Made by a program: the position numbers and the translations under genes. 64,000 nt of DNA, taken from contig JAIVFI010000023.1 in NCBI GenBank assembly GCA_025558095.1, positions 558,001 to 622,000 of the forward strand, given 5' to 3'. Each line of letters opens with the position of its first letter. Position 1 is the stretch's first letter. Source of the DNA: Hyaloraphidium curvatum. Its lineage: Eukaryota; Monoblepharomycota; Hyaloraphidiomycetes; Hyaloraphidiales; Hyaloraphidiaceae. The notes below the pieces were generated by a model, which was given only the letters and a program-made list of their open reading frames with translations, was not told the origin of the DNA and ran no database searches. This document shows positions 22,301-33,000 of this stretch, one piece after another.

Positions 22301-23047
22301 TTGCCGCGGCACGAGGCTGTCGTTGATAATGTTCACGCTGCCTACGTTGAAGCGCTGTGCCGGCTTGGATGCTTTGCCGATGCCCGACACTTTGTGCTGG
22401 ACGGCTTGCGCCACCGTGGCGACGTGCATGCTGGTAGGCGAGCGCAGCAAGCTGGGCTGCGCGTAGCCACTACGCTGCTTGCAATGTGGTCGTCCGCTAG
22501 CCCGCGGCGGGATATCAACCCCCCCCGCGAGCAGCAACGGGATTGCTCGCTGGTCGAGCTCCGCGAGCTAGTGACGGCTCGCTTCGGGCGCTCTTTCATG
22601 GCAGAAGTGGACAGGCTCATCACGGAGCTCCAGATCGTCGGACCCAAGGGGGCCATCGACCGGATCCGTCCCGCTTTCGGTTTCTCGCTGCAGCATGCGT
22701 CGGCCGTGCTCAAGATCGAGCAGAAGCAAGACGATCCCTGGATGCAAAAGGTGCATATGACGGCACCGGTGGACAAGCTGCAACCGCCCAGCGAGCAAGA
22801 ACTCCAAGCGGCCGCCGCCCAAATGCTGCACACCCGCGGCCGCCGAGCTCGCAAGGACAAGCCGACGGTCGATCCTGGCTTCACGGGGGTCCTATCCCAA
22901 ATCGAGCAGGAAGCACAGGCGACCGGAGGGAAGGGGATGTTGTCCCCGGTGATCGAGGTCGACGGTCTTGTGACGGAGGCCGATCTCCGACGTATCCGTC
23001 GCCGAAATCCTTCAGAGCACATCGAGGCGGAGATACAGCGGTTGTAG
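19379..23047 (+). CDS. Large pentatricopeptide-repeat (PPR) protein
   Basis: Three exons (19379-20457, 20513-21452, 21515-23047) give 1183 residues. The start was chosen at an ATG followed by an Arg/Ala/Ser-rich segment (FARASRALRGRGG) that looks like a mitochondrial targeting sequence. About 250 residues of low complexity follow, then helical pairs of the PPR type. The clearest are NVVTYGILINYLLEQ / ALAVFRQMKDQGVRPSVV and VVIYTSLISHFRSKG, plus NVVAFSTMINLYCEN and MFTYTALLHQC earlier. PPR proteins bind single-stranded RNA base by base and act in mitochondrial RNA processing, stability or translation. The C-terminal ~400 residues have no clear repeats. The target RNA is unknown. Confidence 0.85.
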
Positions 23048-23244
23048 TCCAATATAGCTGACCGTCGTGATTGCGCGAAAACTGGCGTGTTGGGTCCACC
23101 TGGCCGGATCCCTGCCCGCCGCCCGCCACTCTTATCTCCTACTACATCGCCCCCCTCCCTCCCCACGCGATGGAGTGCGATTTGCCGCCCGGATTCGGCC
23201 AGAATCGGCTACCGTGACGTGCGATTTCCCACCCGGACTTGGCC

Positions 23245-25732
23245 ATGGCGGACCTGTTCACGCTGATTACCGTGGGCCAAGATGTGGCGGCCGGAGAGCC
23301 GACCAGGCGAAAGAGCGCCGCGGTCAGCACGAGTGGCGCATCGAGACGGAGCGTGTCTCCGGGGAGGGTCTCGACCAGGAGCAGGAGGCTTCGCCATTGG
23401 GCGATCCTGAGGCAGGCAGTCTTGACCGGAAGAGCCCGACGTCTGCTCCTTCTCGCGGACGGCGGTGCCGCCGCAGAAACCGCAAATGGCGATTCTCGAC
23501 CGACGATTCAATTCGCTCATCCAGTTGCGAAACCGACGGTTGCCGATGCCCAACCACTGCCTGCAGCAGCTCTGCCGGGCCTGGTTCCGTTGGAACTCTT
23601 TCTCGCCAGCGGGTCGCCGCCCGCGGCGCCAGGATTCAAGCAAAAGGTCATCATGTACTCGCCCGATGGGACCCTTTCCTCGACGGCACCATACGTGCAA
23701 ACGATCCCTGCCAGTTTCGATATGGACCAGGAACCCGGGGACGACGACGACGACGATCTGCGTCCCAAAAGGAGAGCCGGGAGAGCGAGCAGCTGGAGCT
23801 CATTCTCGACCTCGTCGGACGGATCTGACGACGATACCATGACCATTAGGTCCACGACGACCTATGGGGACCTTCCTCGGCATCCAAAGGGCTGGTTCGC
23901 CGACCTTTTCGAGCACTGTCGGCCAAACTACGATACGAAGCCCTTTCCTCCTTGGAGGCAAAAGATTCGAGTGCTGATGAACGATCCATCTTCATCTCGT
24001 TTGGCCCGTGCGATCGACACCTGTAGGTACTCATGCCGTGCAGTCGCCCGCTTTTGCTTGACGATCGCGGTTTCCAGATATCTTTTCATTGATCATCGTC
24101 AGCACGATCTCGTTCGTGATCATATCCGTGCCTGTGATTCACGACAATCCCTCCCTCGCTCCCTTCTTCTTTGCCTGGGAGTGCTTTGTCTCCACGTCTT
24201 TCCTCATCGAGATCATTCTCCGCTGGATTGGGATGAAGTACTGGCGCGAGTTCTTCTCCTTGATGAATCTGGTAAAGGTGCACCATGCATTGGTTTGGTC
24301 GTAACTCACACATGGGCCCCAGATCGACGTGCTTGCCACTTTCCCCTTCTTTATCGAGCTGATTGTGGCAGCTTGCCTCGGGCACAACCTCGTCACATCT
24401 TCCATGGGTCTTGCTGGGCTCCAGGTGCTGCGAATCCTCCGCATATTCCGTGTTTTCCGGCTGTTCAAGGTCGTGCGGAAGTCGGGCAAGATGAAGCTCC
24501 TTGGCCTTGCCATGAAGGAGTCATTGGATGGGATCGCTGCTTTCTGCATGATCTTTTTCCTGGCCCTCCTGTTCACGAGCACGCTCGTGTACTATGCGGA
24601 AACATCGCAGGCCGAGTATTCGGGTGGCCAATGGATTTACACTTCAGGGTATGCGCCGGGAGCCGTCAGCCAGTTCTCCAGCATACCAGGGAGCTTTTGG
24701 TTCGGTGTCGTGTCTCTCACCACTACTGGCTACGGCGGTAAGCTTGCTTCAAGCCGCTTCCGCACCGGCGTCTTATCCTGCTCGCAGATGTATATCCGCA
24801 GACTATCGCCGGCCGAATCGTTACCATGTTCCTTCTCGTTGGAGCCCTTTTCGTGCTTGCGTTTCCGCTCACGATGATCACTTTGTCGTATGGTGAGGCG
24901 CTTGCTGGCTTCATGCAGACTCGGGCGTCCTGATGCCTGGTTTCCAGCGACTGTCGCGCGTCGAGAGCAGGCACAGAAGCTCACGAGGAGGCTGAGGAAG
25001 CACCAAGCTCGTTTGGCGAGGCAAAAGGCAAAGGAGGACGAGGCCATGCGTCGAGCCATGGAAAAGGAATCCGGCGAGAAACCTCCCTCGAGCATCCGGG
25101 GAGCAATGCGCAGGGCTTCGATCTTTGACATCGTGATGGCTGTGAAGGGAAGCGAGGCGACCAAGTCAGCTTCCTTTGCTGTGGACGAGGAGAAGGTGCA
25201 GGACGATAGCGTGTCGGCTCCGGCTCCCCAAGGGATCCTGGCAAATGCCGCGCCTGCTGGAGAGACCGCCGTTCCACCCGCGTTACCTGAGGCCTCCGCA
25301 CCAACTCCTCCACCAGAGCCAATGCCGCCTATGCGCATCAATCTTCCTGAAGTCATGAAGGCTCAATCACAGTCATTCTCATCCGAACCGACTGTCGTGT
25401 TTGGGTCTCTGGGCAAGACTTGGGACTCGAACACCGGCATTGCATCCCAGGACAGCGCTGTCGACGGAGCGTTCTACTCGCTTCCGCAACTCCCAGTGGA
25501 GAAGGCGCTGAAGCGGACCACGAAAGGCACCGACGGACGGCTTCCCGGGAACGTCCACCTCAAGGTGTTCGAGTTCGAACGGACGCATCGCGAATCCAAC
25601 CTCCACCAGGAAGACGACGATTCGGTCGACGAGGAGGTCGGGCCGGACCTGCTTTCCATCCGCGTGGCGGTTCGCAATCGCGAGCATTTCTCGAAGCTGA
25701 TGACGATCCTGGCGGAAGCGCAAGTTCTGTGA
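23245..25732 (+). CDS. Voltage-gated potassium channel, six-transmembrane
   Basis: Five exons (23245-24022, 24078-24271, 24323-24737, 24788-24892, 24948-25732) give 758 residues. A long, partly acidic N-terminus (DDDDDD stretch) precedes the channel. S1 (FSLIIVSTISFVIISVPVI), S2 (FFFAWECFVSTSFLIEI), S3 (IDVLATFPFFIELIV), an S4 with Arg/Lys every third residue (LRILRIFRVFRLFKVVRKS), S5 (FCMIFFLALLFTSTLVYY), the pore filter TTTGYGD and S6 (MFLLVGALFVLAFPLTMI) can all be read. The filter codons are split by the third intron between GYG and D. It would conduct K+ out of the cell on depolarisation. The C-terminus has a basic coiled-coil start (RREQAQKLTRRLRKHQ) and no cyclic-nucleotide-binding domain. 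Such Kv channels are rare or absent in Dikarya, which supports an early-diverging fungus. Confidence 0.93.
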
Positions 25733-25801
25733 TACCTTGGACACGATACTGATTGTTGCGCATCGTTGGAGTCTCTCTAATCTTGCATAGAGATGGACAT
25801 A

Positions 25802-27167
25802 TCACGCATACACATAGGTCCCAACGTCCACGGAGGTTTTGTTGGGACAAATACGAGTCCGATCGCCGAAGCCTTCGGGCTCTTCGCCCGGCCCTTCCTT
25901 TTTCCGCAGCTCCTTTCCGACCTCTTCCACCTCCCTCCAGACGCGCAGCAGATTCCCGCCCGCGATCCCGGCCACCGCTTCCTCCGACAGGCCGGCGCCG
26001 AGGAGGCCCGCGATCAGCGCGGGGAACTTCTCGACGCCCTCCAGCCCCGTCGGAGTCACGGGGATCCCGTCAAAGTCCGAGCCGAGCCCAACGTGCTGCC
26101 AGCCGACCTCCTTGGCCAGCTTGACGATGTGCGCCACCAGCGCCGACAGCGGAGCCGTGGTGTTGCACGCGTAGAACCCCGGCGAAAAGTTGACCATGAT
26201 GACAGAGTTGGTCGAAGAAACCAGGGGAAGAATCGAGTCCGGCTGGCGAAGAACGTCAGCGATGCTCGAGATCGGCATCATCCACTGTACTCACGACGTT
26301 GCGAGGAATGTCGCAGTCTTGCGATCCGGCCGAGTGCGAGAACATGACGGGGGCGCGGGTGACATGAAGGGCATCGCGTGCCGTCTTGCCCGATACGTGA
26401 GAAAGATCGACTAGCATGCCAATGCGGTTCATCTCGAGCACGGCACGCACGCCAAAGGGCGTGAGTCCGTGATGGAGGGGTGGCGGGGTCGATGAATCCG
26501 CCCAGGACGTGTGGCAGACGTGTGCCAGCGTCATGTAGCTCACTCCGAGCTCCTTAAACATCCGCAAGGCGGCCAAACTGCCATCGATGGGGTGCGCGCC
26601 CTCCATGCCGAGCATCGACGCGACCCGCCTACGCCCGTTGCGGCGGGCAAATATGTCCACCACGTCGTCCGGCGTGAACGCCAGAGCGAGGTAATCAGGG
26701 TACTTTGCCACGATGCGTTTCACGAGGTCAATTTGCTCAAGCTGGACTCTGGTCGCGTCGCTCCACTCCTTGAAGTCCGAGCACGGGACATAAACGGACC
26801 AAAACTGCGCGCCAACACGGCCCAGCAGCAGCCGTTCCAGGTCCGTTGAGTACCCGTTCGGGTCCGCCGGTCCAGCGCGCGGGGGAAGCGCGACCAGGCT
26901 GAGGTTGGCCAGAAGGTTCTTCTCCCGATACCGCAGCCGCACGGGAAAGTCATTGTGCCCGTCGATGAGCGGATGTTTGTCCAGAAGGCGATATGCCCGC
27001 TCGAGGTCCGTCAATGCCTCGGGCCGGAGTGAGGCGAGGAGCGGCGCCCAGACATGGAGCAGGATGAGCGCCGCGAGCATCGCTCCAGCAACCGCGCCAT
27101 GGCGCGTTGCCGACGCAGCACCGCTGAGCGATGCCGGGAGTTCTTCTTCTGGCCGAGTCTTCGACAT
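25802..27167 (-). CDS. Membrane dipeptidase (renal dipeptidase family, M19)
   Basis: Two exons on the minus strand (27167-26295 and 26242-25802) give 437 residues. One transmembrane segment near residues 25-46 ([20 protein letters not shown]) implies a type II membrane protein with the catalytic domain outside. Metal-binding motifs of the family are present: DGHNDFP (His71, Asp73), SMLGMEGAH with the bridging Glu, a His in [18 protein letters not shown], and VMFSHSAG. The last part [10 protein letters not shown] is the usual C-terminal motif. Members hydrolyse dipeptides, often at the cell surface, with two zinc ions. It converges with the K+ channel gene and is divergent from the S1P lyase gene with 155 bp between starts. 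Confidence 0.92.
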
Positions 27168-27322
27168 TATTGGCCGTGACTCTTTGAAGGCGAGATTAGC
27201 GCGCGCCGATCACGGAGTAGTCCTACGCCAGTGCGCGCGATCGCGGTGGTGCAAGTTTAGGCTGCTCGCGTCTCCCGCGGCAGCTCTCCAGAAGGAGGCT
27301 ACGGTTCGTCGGGAAAACGACC

Positions 27323-29146
27323 ATGGCGAACCCCCTTTCGGCCGTGGCATCGCTCTCGGCGCGGGTGGACCGCGCGGTGGCATCGTCGGCGCTCTTCAGC
27401 ATGCTCAGGAACCTTCTAGTGCTCCGCTTCATCCTTGCTATCGTTGGCGCGCGTATTTGGACTGATGTCCGGCGATTCGGACCTCTGCAAGTTCTGCGCG
27501 ACCTCGTTACCTCCATCCGGGTCGCTGGCTTCGGATTGCTGCGGCGCTATGTCCCTGCGGTCGGAAAGGAGGTCGACACGGCGATTCGCACGAATGTGGA
27601 GCAGATCGACGCCGGAATGTCGCACCCGGCCGCCGCGGATGTCCATCTTGTGCTCCCGAGGAAGGGTCTCGACAGGTTAGCCGTCACCAAGATCCTGGAG
27701 CGTTACCAAGAAATGGACAAGATCGATTTCGCGGGGGGCAGAGTGACTGCTGCGGTGTTCCACGAGCGGAAGGAGCTCAAGGAGATTGGTGTGGAAGCCA
27801 TCTCGCGCTACCTCAGCGCGAATGCCCTCCATGCCGACATCTTCCAGTCCACCCGCCAAATGGAGGCCGAGATTGGTGAGAGCCAACCGCCTTCGAGCTT
27901 AGCCTTCGAGATAGCGCTAACGCGCTTGGGAGTCTCGATGACGCTCCGGTTGTTCAATGCAGGCCCTGACGGATGCGGTGTTCACACCAGCGGTGGTACC
28001 GAGTCCTTGACCATGGTGAGCCTTTTCTGCGGTCCTCTCCTGGACATTCCTCACCTGCACGATCAGGCAATCAAAGCATACCGGGACAAGGCGCGAGCGC
28101 AGCGAGGCATCACGGACCCCGAGATCATCTGCCCGTCTTCCATCCACCCCGCCGTGCCCAAAGCCTGCCACCTGTTTAACGTGCGATGTATTCGCATCCC
28201 CGTGGACGCTACGAGCAAGCGGGGCGACGTGGACGCCATGCGCCGCGCCGTGAGCCGCAACACCATCGCCATCTTCGGGTCCGCACCATCGTGGCCGTAC
28301 GGAGCCGTGGACGACTTTCCGGCGCTCGGCAAGATCGCCTTGGACGCGGGCATCGGCCTTCATGTTGATTCGTGCCTGGGCGGCTTTGTTCTCCCGTTCA
28401 TGGAGGAAGCGGGCTTCCCGATCTCGACGCCGTTCGACTTCCGAGTACCCGGAGTCACCTCCATCTCCGCCGACGTTCATAAAGCTGGTCTGGCACCGAA
28501 GGGCAACTCCGTCATCATGTACTCTCACCCATCCATCCGGCGCTACCAGTTCTTCACCCTCGTGGAATACTGCGGCGGCCTCTACGCGAGTCCCAGCTTT
28601 TCCGGGACCCGGCCGGGAATGCTGATTGCCGCGTGCTACGCGACCATGATCAGCATCGGCCGCGAAGGCTACGTGGAGGTCACGAAGTCGATCATCGAGA
28701 CCGCGAGGGAGATCAGGGAGAAAGTGTGGGTTCGATCTCGATGTCCTTCGCACGCCATGCTGATTTGCCGTCCGTCTAGCCCGACGTTGATCCCCGAAGC
28801 TGGATGGTTCGTTTTCGGCGACGCACCAGCGCACGTCGTGGCCTTCGGCGCGACGAAGGTTAACCCGCTGGCCGTGCTCGACGCCCTGGGCAAGAAAGGA
28901 TGGCAACTGGGCGGGCTCCAGGAGCCGTCCGGCCTGCAGATCGCGGTCACCACGCTCACCGTCGGCCACGTTGAGGAGCTGCTGCGCGATTTCGAGGAGT
29001 GCACCCGGCTCGTGATGACCGACCCGGAGGCGGCGAAAGGGGGCCAATGGGCGTCCATGTATGGCGCGGTGAAGAATGTTCCGGACACGAGAATCGTCGG
29101 CGAGATCGTGGAGGGATATCTTGCCGCGATGTATAAGCCTCTTTGA
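27323..29146 (+). CDS. DPL1: Sphingosine-1-phosphate lyase
   Basis: Four exons (27323-27875, 27933-28015, 28067-28725, 28780-29146) give 553 residues. An N-terminal membrane segment (LLVLRFILAIVGARIW) is followed by the PLP-dependent lyase core: HTSGGTESLTM, GIGLHVDSCLGG, and the PLP Lys in SADVHKAGLAPKG. It cleaves phosphorylated long-chain bases to hexadecenal and phosphoethanolamine at the ER, the exit step of sphingolipid breakdown. The usual HKYG is HKAG here. All three introns are 57, 51 and 54 nt, each a multiple of three without in-frame stop, so the unspliced frame is open throughout; splicing was inferred from the family alignment, which breaks at each intron. Confidence 0.92.
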   Translation: MANPLSAVASLSARVDRAVASSALFSMLRNLLVLRFILAIVGARIWTDVRRFGPLQVLRDLVTSIRVAGFGLLRRYVPAVGKEVDTAIRTNVEQIDAGMSHPAAADVHLVLPRKGLDRLAVTKILERYQEMDKIDFAGGRVTAAVFHERKELKEIGVEAISRYLSANALHADIFQSTRQMEAEIGESQPPSSLAFEIALTRLGVSMTLRLFNAGPDGCGVHTSGGTESLTMVSLFCGPLLDIPHLHDQAIKAYRDKARAQRGITDPEIICPSSIHPAVPKACHLFNVRCIRIPVDATSKRGDVDAMRRAVSRNTIAIFGSAPSWPYGAVDDFPALGKIALDAGIGLHVDSCLGGFVLPFMEEAGFPISTPFDFRVPGVTSISADVHKAGLAPKGNSVIMYSHPSIRRYQFFTLVEYCGGLYASPSFSGTRPGMLIAACYATMISIGREGYVEVTKSIIETAREIREKVWVRSRCPSHAMLICRPSSPTLIPEAGWFVFGDAPAHVVAFGATKVNPLAVLDALGKKGWQLGGLQEPSGLQIAVTTLTVGHVEELLRDFEECTRLVMTDPEAAKGGQWASMYGAVKNVPDTRIVGEIVEGYLAAMYKPL

Positions 29147-29412
29147 ATGAACTCTGTTGCAAACAGAGTCCAACTGACCTGCTCGTGTTTCTCAGACGCT
29201 GCGGGGCTTGCTCCAGAGGCTTGACCGTCTCTGAACACCCATCCGTCTGTGGCTCGAAAGGCCGTCGACATCTTGCAAGGTTGGCAGGCAACAGGGCGTC
29301 CAGAGAGCGGGGGAGCAGAAATTGGCTCGTCTCCAGCCACCAACCGTGCGGCGGGGACCGCCGCCCACAAACTTCGTTTTTCTCCTCATTCAGGCCCGCC
29401 TTTCTTGCCGAG

Positions 29413-30102
29413 ATGTCGTACGAGCAGGCTCCCCGCGCCCCCAGGGCCCCCCGCGCCGTGAGTTTCTGCGCGAAATGGGCCGTTCTGGCGGGGGAGGGAC
29501 GTGGAATGGCCCCGGGGCACCGAGTGCGAGGTGGCGGTGGCGGGGAAGCTCGCCGCCCAAACCGGGACAGGGCACGGGACGGACTTTGGCTTCGTTTGGT
29601 CTCGGAGGGCGTTTGGCGCAATCGGGCATTGCTTCAATGGAGAATGCGGCCGGCCATTCGCGATGGGAGGGTGTTTGGCGCAATCGACATTGCGTCGTTG
29701 GCGAATGGGGCCGGCCATCGCGCACGTTGCTCACCGTTCCTCCAGGAAGCGGCCCCCGGCACCAAGGTCTACGTCGGCAACCTCGCGTGGGCCACCGAGG
29801 CCGGCGCTCTCCGCCAGGAGTTCTCGCAGTGTGCGTTTCCTTCGGACTGTCGGTCTATGGCCTTTGATCCTGATCCTTTCCACGGCCCACTTGATCCTGA
29901 TCCTTCCTTCGTTCATCGATGACCAGTCGGCAACGTGACGGACTGCTTCATCCCCCGCGACCGCGAGACGGGGCGCCCGCGCGGCTTCGGCTTCGTCACC
30001 TTCGACTCCACCGACTCGGCGAATGAATCCGTCAACAAGATGAACGGCAAGGAGCTCGACGGTCGCACCCTCAGGGTCAACATCGCCCAGGACAGGAACT
30101 AA
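29413..30102 (+). CDS. Small single-RRM RNA-binding protein
   Basis: Three exons (29413-29457, 29746-29830, 29927-30102) give 101 residues. A short Pro/Arg/Ala start is followed by one RNA recognition motif with RNP2 KVYVGNLAW and RNP1 RGFGFVTF, ending at [10 protein letters not shown]. It resembles the small cold-inducible or glycine-rich type of RRM protein but has no Gly-rich tail. It would bind single-stranded RNA in nucleus or cytoplasm. The first intron (288 nt) is long for this window and contains a ~62-bp imperfect tandem repeat, which would suit autoregulated splicing, known for this protein class; here that is only a suggestion. Confidence 0.87.
29611..29723 (+). repeat. Imperfect tandem repeat inside an intron
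   Basis: Two copies of about 52 bp, offset by 62 bp, both starting GTTTGGCGCAATCG and ending near GGCCGGCCAT..CGCG (29611-29662 and 29673-29723). They lie in intron 1 of the RRM gene. Confidence 0.7.
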
Positions 30103-30386
30103 ATGCCGAAACTGGGGAACCGTCGCCCGATGGGCGACCGGGAGAGGGAGGATTTGCACCAAAATGACGATCTGCTTCGGCAGCCAAAAAAGCTTCTCTA
30201 TGATGCTCGCGTTAGATGTAGTAGACTGCGCTAATATTGAGCTCTGTGTTTCGTTTACTCGGCTTCGGTGGTGAACTATGTCGGGTCGACGACAGACCCA
30301 CGGCAGCGGCTGAATCGGCGTGCCGGAACCCCACCAAATCTCCACACGTCCGCCGCCGGAATCGTTCCAAGGGCGCCCCAATCGCA

Positions 30387-31367
30387 ATGTCCTACGACTA
30401 CCAGACCCTGACGCTCACGAAGCCGGAGCCCGGCATCGCGGTCATTACCCACAACCGCCCGAAGATCAAGAACGCAATGGACCCCGAAAGCTTCTATGAA
30501 TGGGCCCACGCGCTCCGCGCCGCCAACGCCGATGCCTCGGTGAACGTCATCGTGGTCACCGGATGCCCGGAGTCGAACATATTCACTTCCGGAGCACGTC
30601 TGGGCTCCGGGCCGGACCGCGAGCTCAAGCCGGAGGCCAAGGCGGTCGGCAACACGACGGAGTACTGCATCAACTGCCACATCGACAGCGCCAAGCCGCT
30701 TATTGCTGCCTGCAACGGTCCGGCAATCGGAATTGGGACCACCATCCTTGGATTGTACGACTTTGTCTACGTTCAGCCCACCACTATATTCCGGACGTAA
30801 GGATAGCTAGGAGTGGAGCGTTGGCCCAAGTTGACCTTCGTCGTCCAAGACCTTTCATGCCACTGGCCTTCGGTGCCGAGGGATGCTCGAGCCTCACCTT
30901 CCCCACTGTCATGGTCCGTTGCGGTGGCTCGGCGATCATTGTCATTCCACTCACCTTGCGTTCGCTGCCAGGGGCCTGCCCTCGCGAACAAGCTGCTCTT
31001 CCTCGACCAGACCTTCCCCGCGTCCGACTTTGTCGCCTGCGGCTTCGTCACCGATGTCATCCCGAAGGAGGGCTTCTTTGGCGAGGTGCTGAAGCGCGCC
31101 CGTGCCCTTGCGAGCATGCCGCCCGCCGCCCTGAAGGGGACGAGGGAGCTCGTGATCAAGGCACGCTGGGGCGGGAGGGACCGGCTGAAGGAGGTCAACC
31201 GCATCGAGATGGAGAACTTGGTGAGCCTACTCTGTTGCACCCCCTAGCCGGCCGCGCTCAACGAGTTGTCACAGGGGAAGCAGCTCACGGACCCGGCAAA
31301 CGCTCAATCCCGGCAAAACTACATCGCTTCGGTGATCGGAAAGGGGCCCAAGAAGGAGAAGCTGTAG
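30387..31367 (+). CDS. Enoyl-CoA hydratase/isomerase family protein, probable delta3,delta2-enoyl-CoA isomerase
   Basis: Four exons (30387-30796, 30850-30913, 30972-31220, 31248-31367) give 280 residues. The crotonase fold is shown by AVITHNRPKIKNAMD, an oxyanion-hole loop FTSGARLG, and PLIAACNGPAIGIGTTI for the second oxyanion position. Later, PLAFGAEGCSSLTFP matches the segment of ECI-type isomerases that carries the catalytic Glu, and ANKLLFLDQTFPASDF follows. Such enzymes move double bonds of unsaturated fatty acyl-CoAs for beta-oxidation. The C-terminus KKEKL is a weak candidate for a peroxisomal PTS1 signal. Together with the acyl-CoA dehydrogenase at 2.7 kb it fits fatty acid breakdown, without clustering. 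Confidence 0.87.
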
Positions 31368-31399
31368 ACATCGAGGAAATGCTATCTATTGCTCCCCTT

Positions 31400-32564
31400 T
31401 CAGACCCCGCCGGGGAGGGACCACTTTGCAGAGTCGCCTGCAACAACGAGCCCAGGAACGCCCAGCTTTTCGACCACGGCGGTCCATCCTCCTGCGCTTT
31501 CCAACGCCTGCTTCGCATCCTCCTTGATATCGACCTCGAATCCGCCGTCCTCTGCGGGCTCCACATCCTTTTCGAGGGAAAGCAGCCCCTTCACCTCGCC
31601 ATCCGCCCCACGGGCGAGCACTCCGAGCCTGACTGTTACCCCCTGTCCGTCTTCGGCCCCGTCGACGAAGCCCTTGGCGACAATGTCGCCGATCTTGGTC
31701 ACGCGGCCCCACTGCAGGGAGCGCTGAGGGCCGGCGCTCCACAGGTTTTCGGGGTACGAGGTCGCAGAGCTGGCCAGCAAGGGGACGGGCGATTCGAAGT
31801 GGGCCCAGACGGTGTCGGGCCCGGCAAGGTGGCAACGCAGGGCGGAATCGGCCGCCTTGATGTCTTCGGCGCTCGGAGATCCGGAGAGGAGCTTCTCGAC
31901 GCCCGCGACGGGCATCGGAGGCTCACCGTCCATGCCGCTGTCCTCGGTGAAAAGGGCGTCGCAGCAGCCCCCGGGGCGGCGGGTGGCCAGCTTGATCAGG
32001 GTGTCGACGGCCGCCGACAGGGCTTCGAGCACCTCGCCCTCGGGTTTGGCCGACGCGATGGTCCATTCGGCGGCGTGCGACGGCTTCTCCTCCCCTTCCT
32101 CCGCCTCGGGATACGCGTCGGGGCCCGGAGGCCAGCCTGAATGAATGGCAGCGTTGAGCGATTCGGGCAGATGGGACGGGGTCGTGCCGGGGAAGGAACT
32201 CACCCTGGAGCTTCCAGTTCCGGGATCCCCACTGGACAAGCTCCGAGCTTCCCGTGCCGATGGAGAGCACCGCTTCGCAGGATGCGGGCTCGGAGTCAGC
32301 GTGGCAGTAGACGGTTCCCGTGTCGAGCTTCCACGCCCCCTTGCCCGCGCCGGAGGTGCCTTCGAAGACGGCGCGCCAGAAAAATGTGTTTGAATCCGTT
32401 CCGTTGTAGTTGTGGGCGTGATGCGTCTGGATGCAGCTCGCGAGCTCGAGCGGGGCGGACCCCGTGGCGGCTCCGACGGCGTCCAGCGCCCCGCGCGCGG
32501 CGGGGTCGGCCGACACGCGGAGCGCGCCGGCGCGGCCCAGCAACGAAAGCACGGCGTCGGACAT
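31400..32564 (-). CDS. Conserved-looking protein of unknown function
   Basis: Two exons on the minus strand (32564-32204 and 32136-31400) give 365 residues. The splice restores one smooth frame (KLQ-G-WPPGPDAYP). The N-terminal ~120 residues include a striking THHAHNYNGTDSNTFFW segment and two Cys-containing stretches (YCHADSEPASCEAV); the rest is acidic, rich in Ala/Gly/Glu. The start is followed by Leu/Ala-rich MSDAVLSLLGRAGAL, not a clear signal peptide. I recognise no domain. The gene converges with the enoyl-CoA isomerase gene, 32 bp between stops. Coding status is supported by the length, intron and composition only. Confidence 0.65.
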
Positions 32565-33000
32565 CGCTCAGCGGTAACGGATGCGAGGAATGGCGGGCGG
32601 GTTTTGGCGATGCCCGCGGGTTCAGGGACCTCTCTGATGCGTTGTCCGACATCCCTCGCACCGAGAGGCTGAGCCCCAGCTGCCGCCTTTCACAGGATCA
32701 TCACGCCGTCGTACGGATATAATGAGCTGCGGATGACCCCGGCAGCAAGATTTCCTCACCACTTTGGGTCGCGGAGGAGCAGGATATCGACCAGCATCAA
32801 GCGCACGGCCCAGGGAAAGAAGGAATCCAAGCGTTCGTGGAACATCGGCCACCACGTTGGCCATTTCTTAATCCAGCGAGATGGAGGTGTAAGGCTCGGG
32901 GAGGCGGGCGGGGCAAGTCAGACGCGCTCCCTTCCCAATACTGCGGTCCTCCACCGTCGAACGCAGAAGCGACCGACACCGACACCGACGACGGAGCTCG
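32565..33000. promoter_or_regulatory. Divergent promoter region
   Basis: 436 bp between divergent starts of the orphan protein and the FUSC-type transporter. No gene and no recognised site. Confidence 0.35.

Noticed and set aside
30500-32140. 546-codon plus-strand frame
   Set aside because: Runs out of frame through the enoyl-CoA isomerase exons and antisense to the orphan gene; not a protein.
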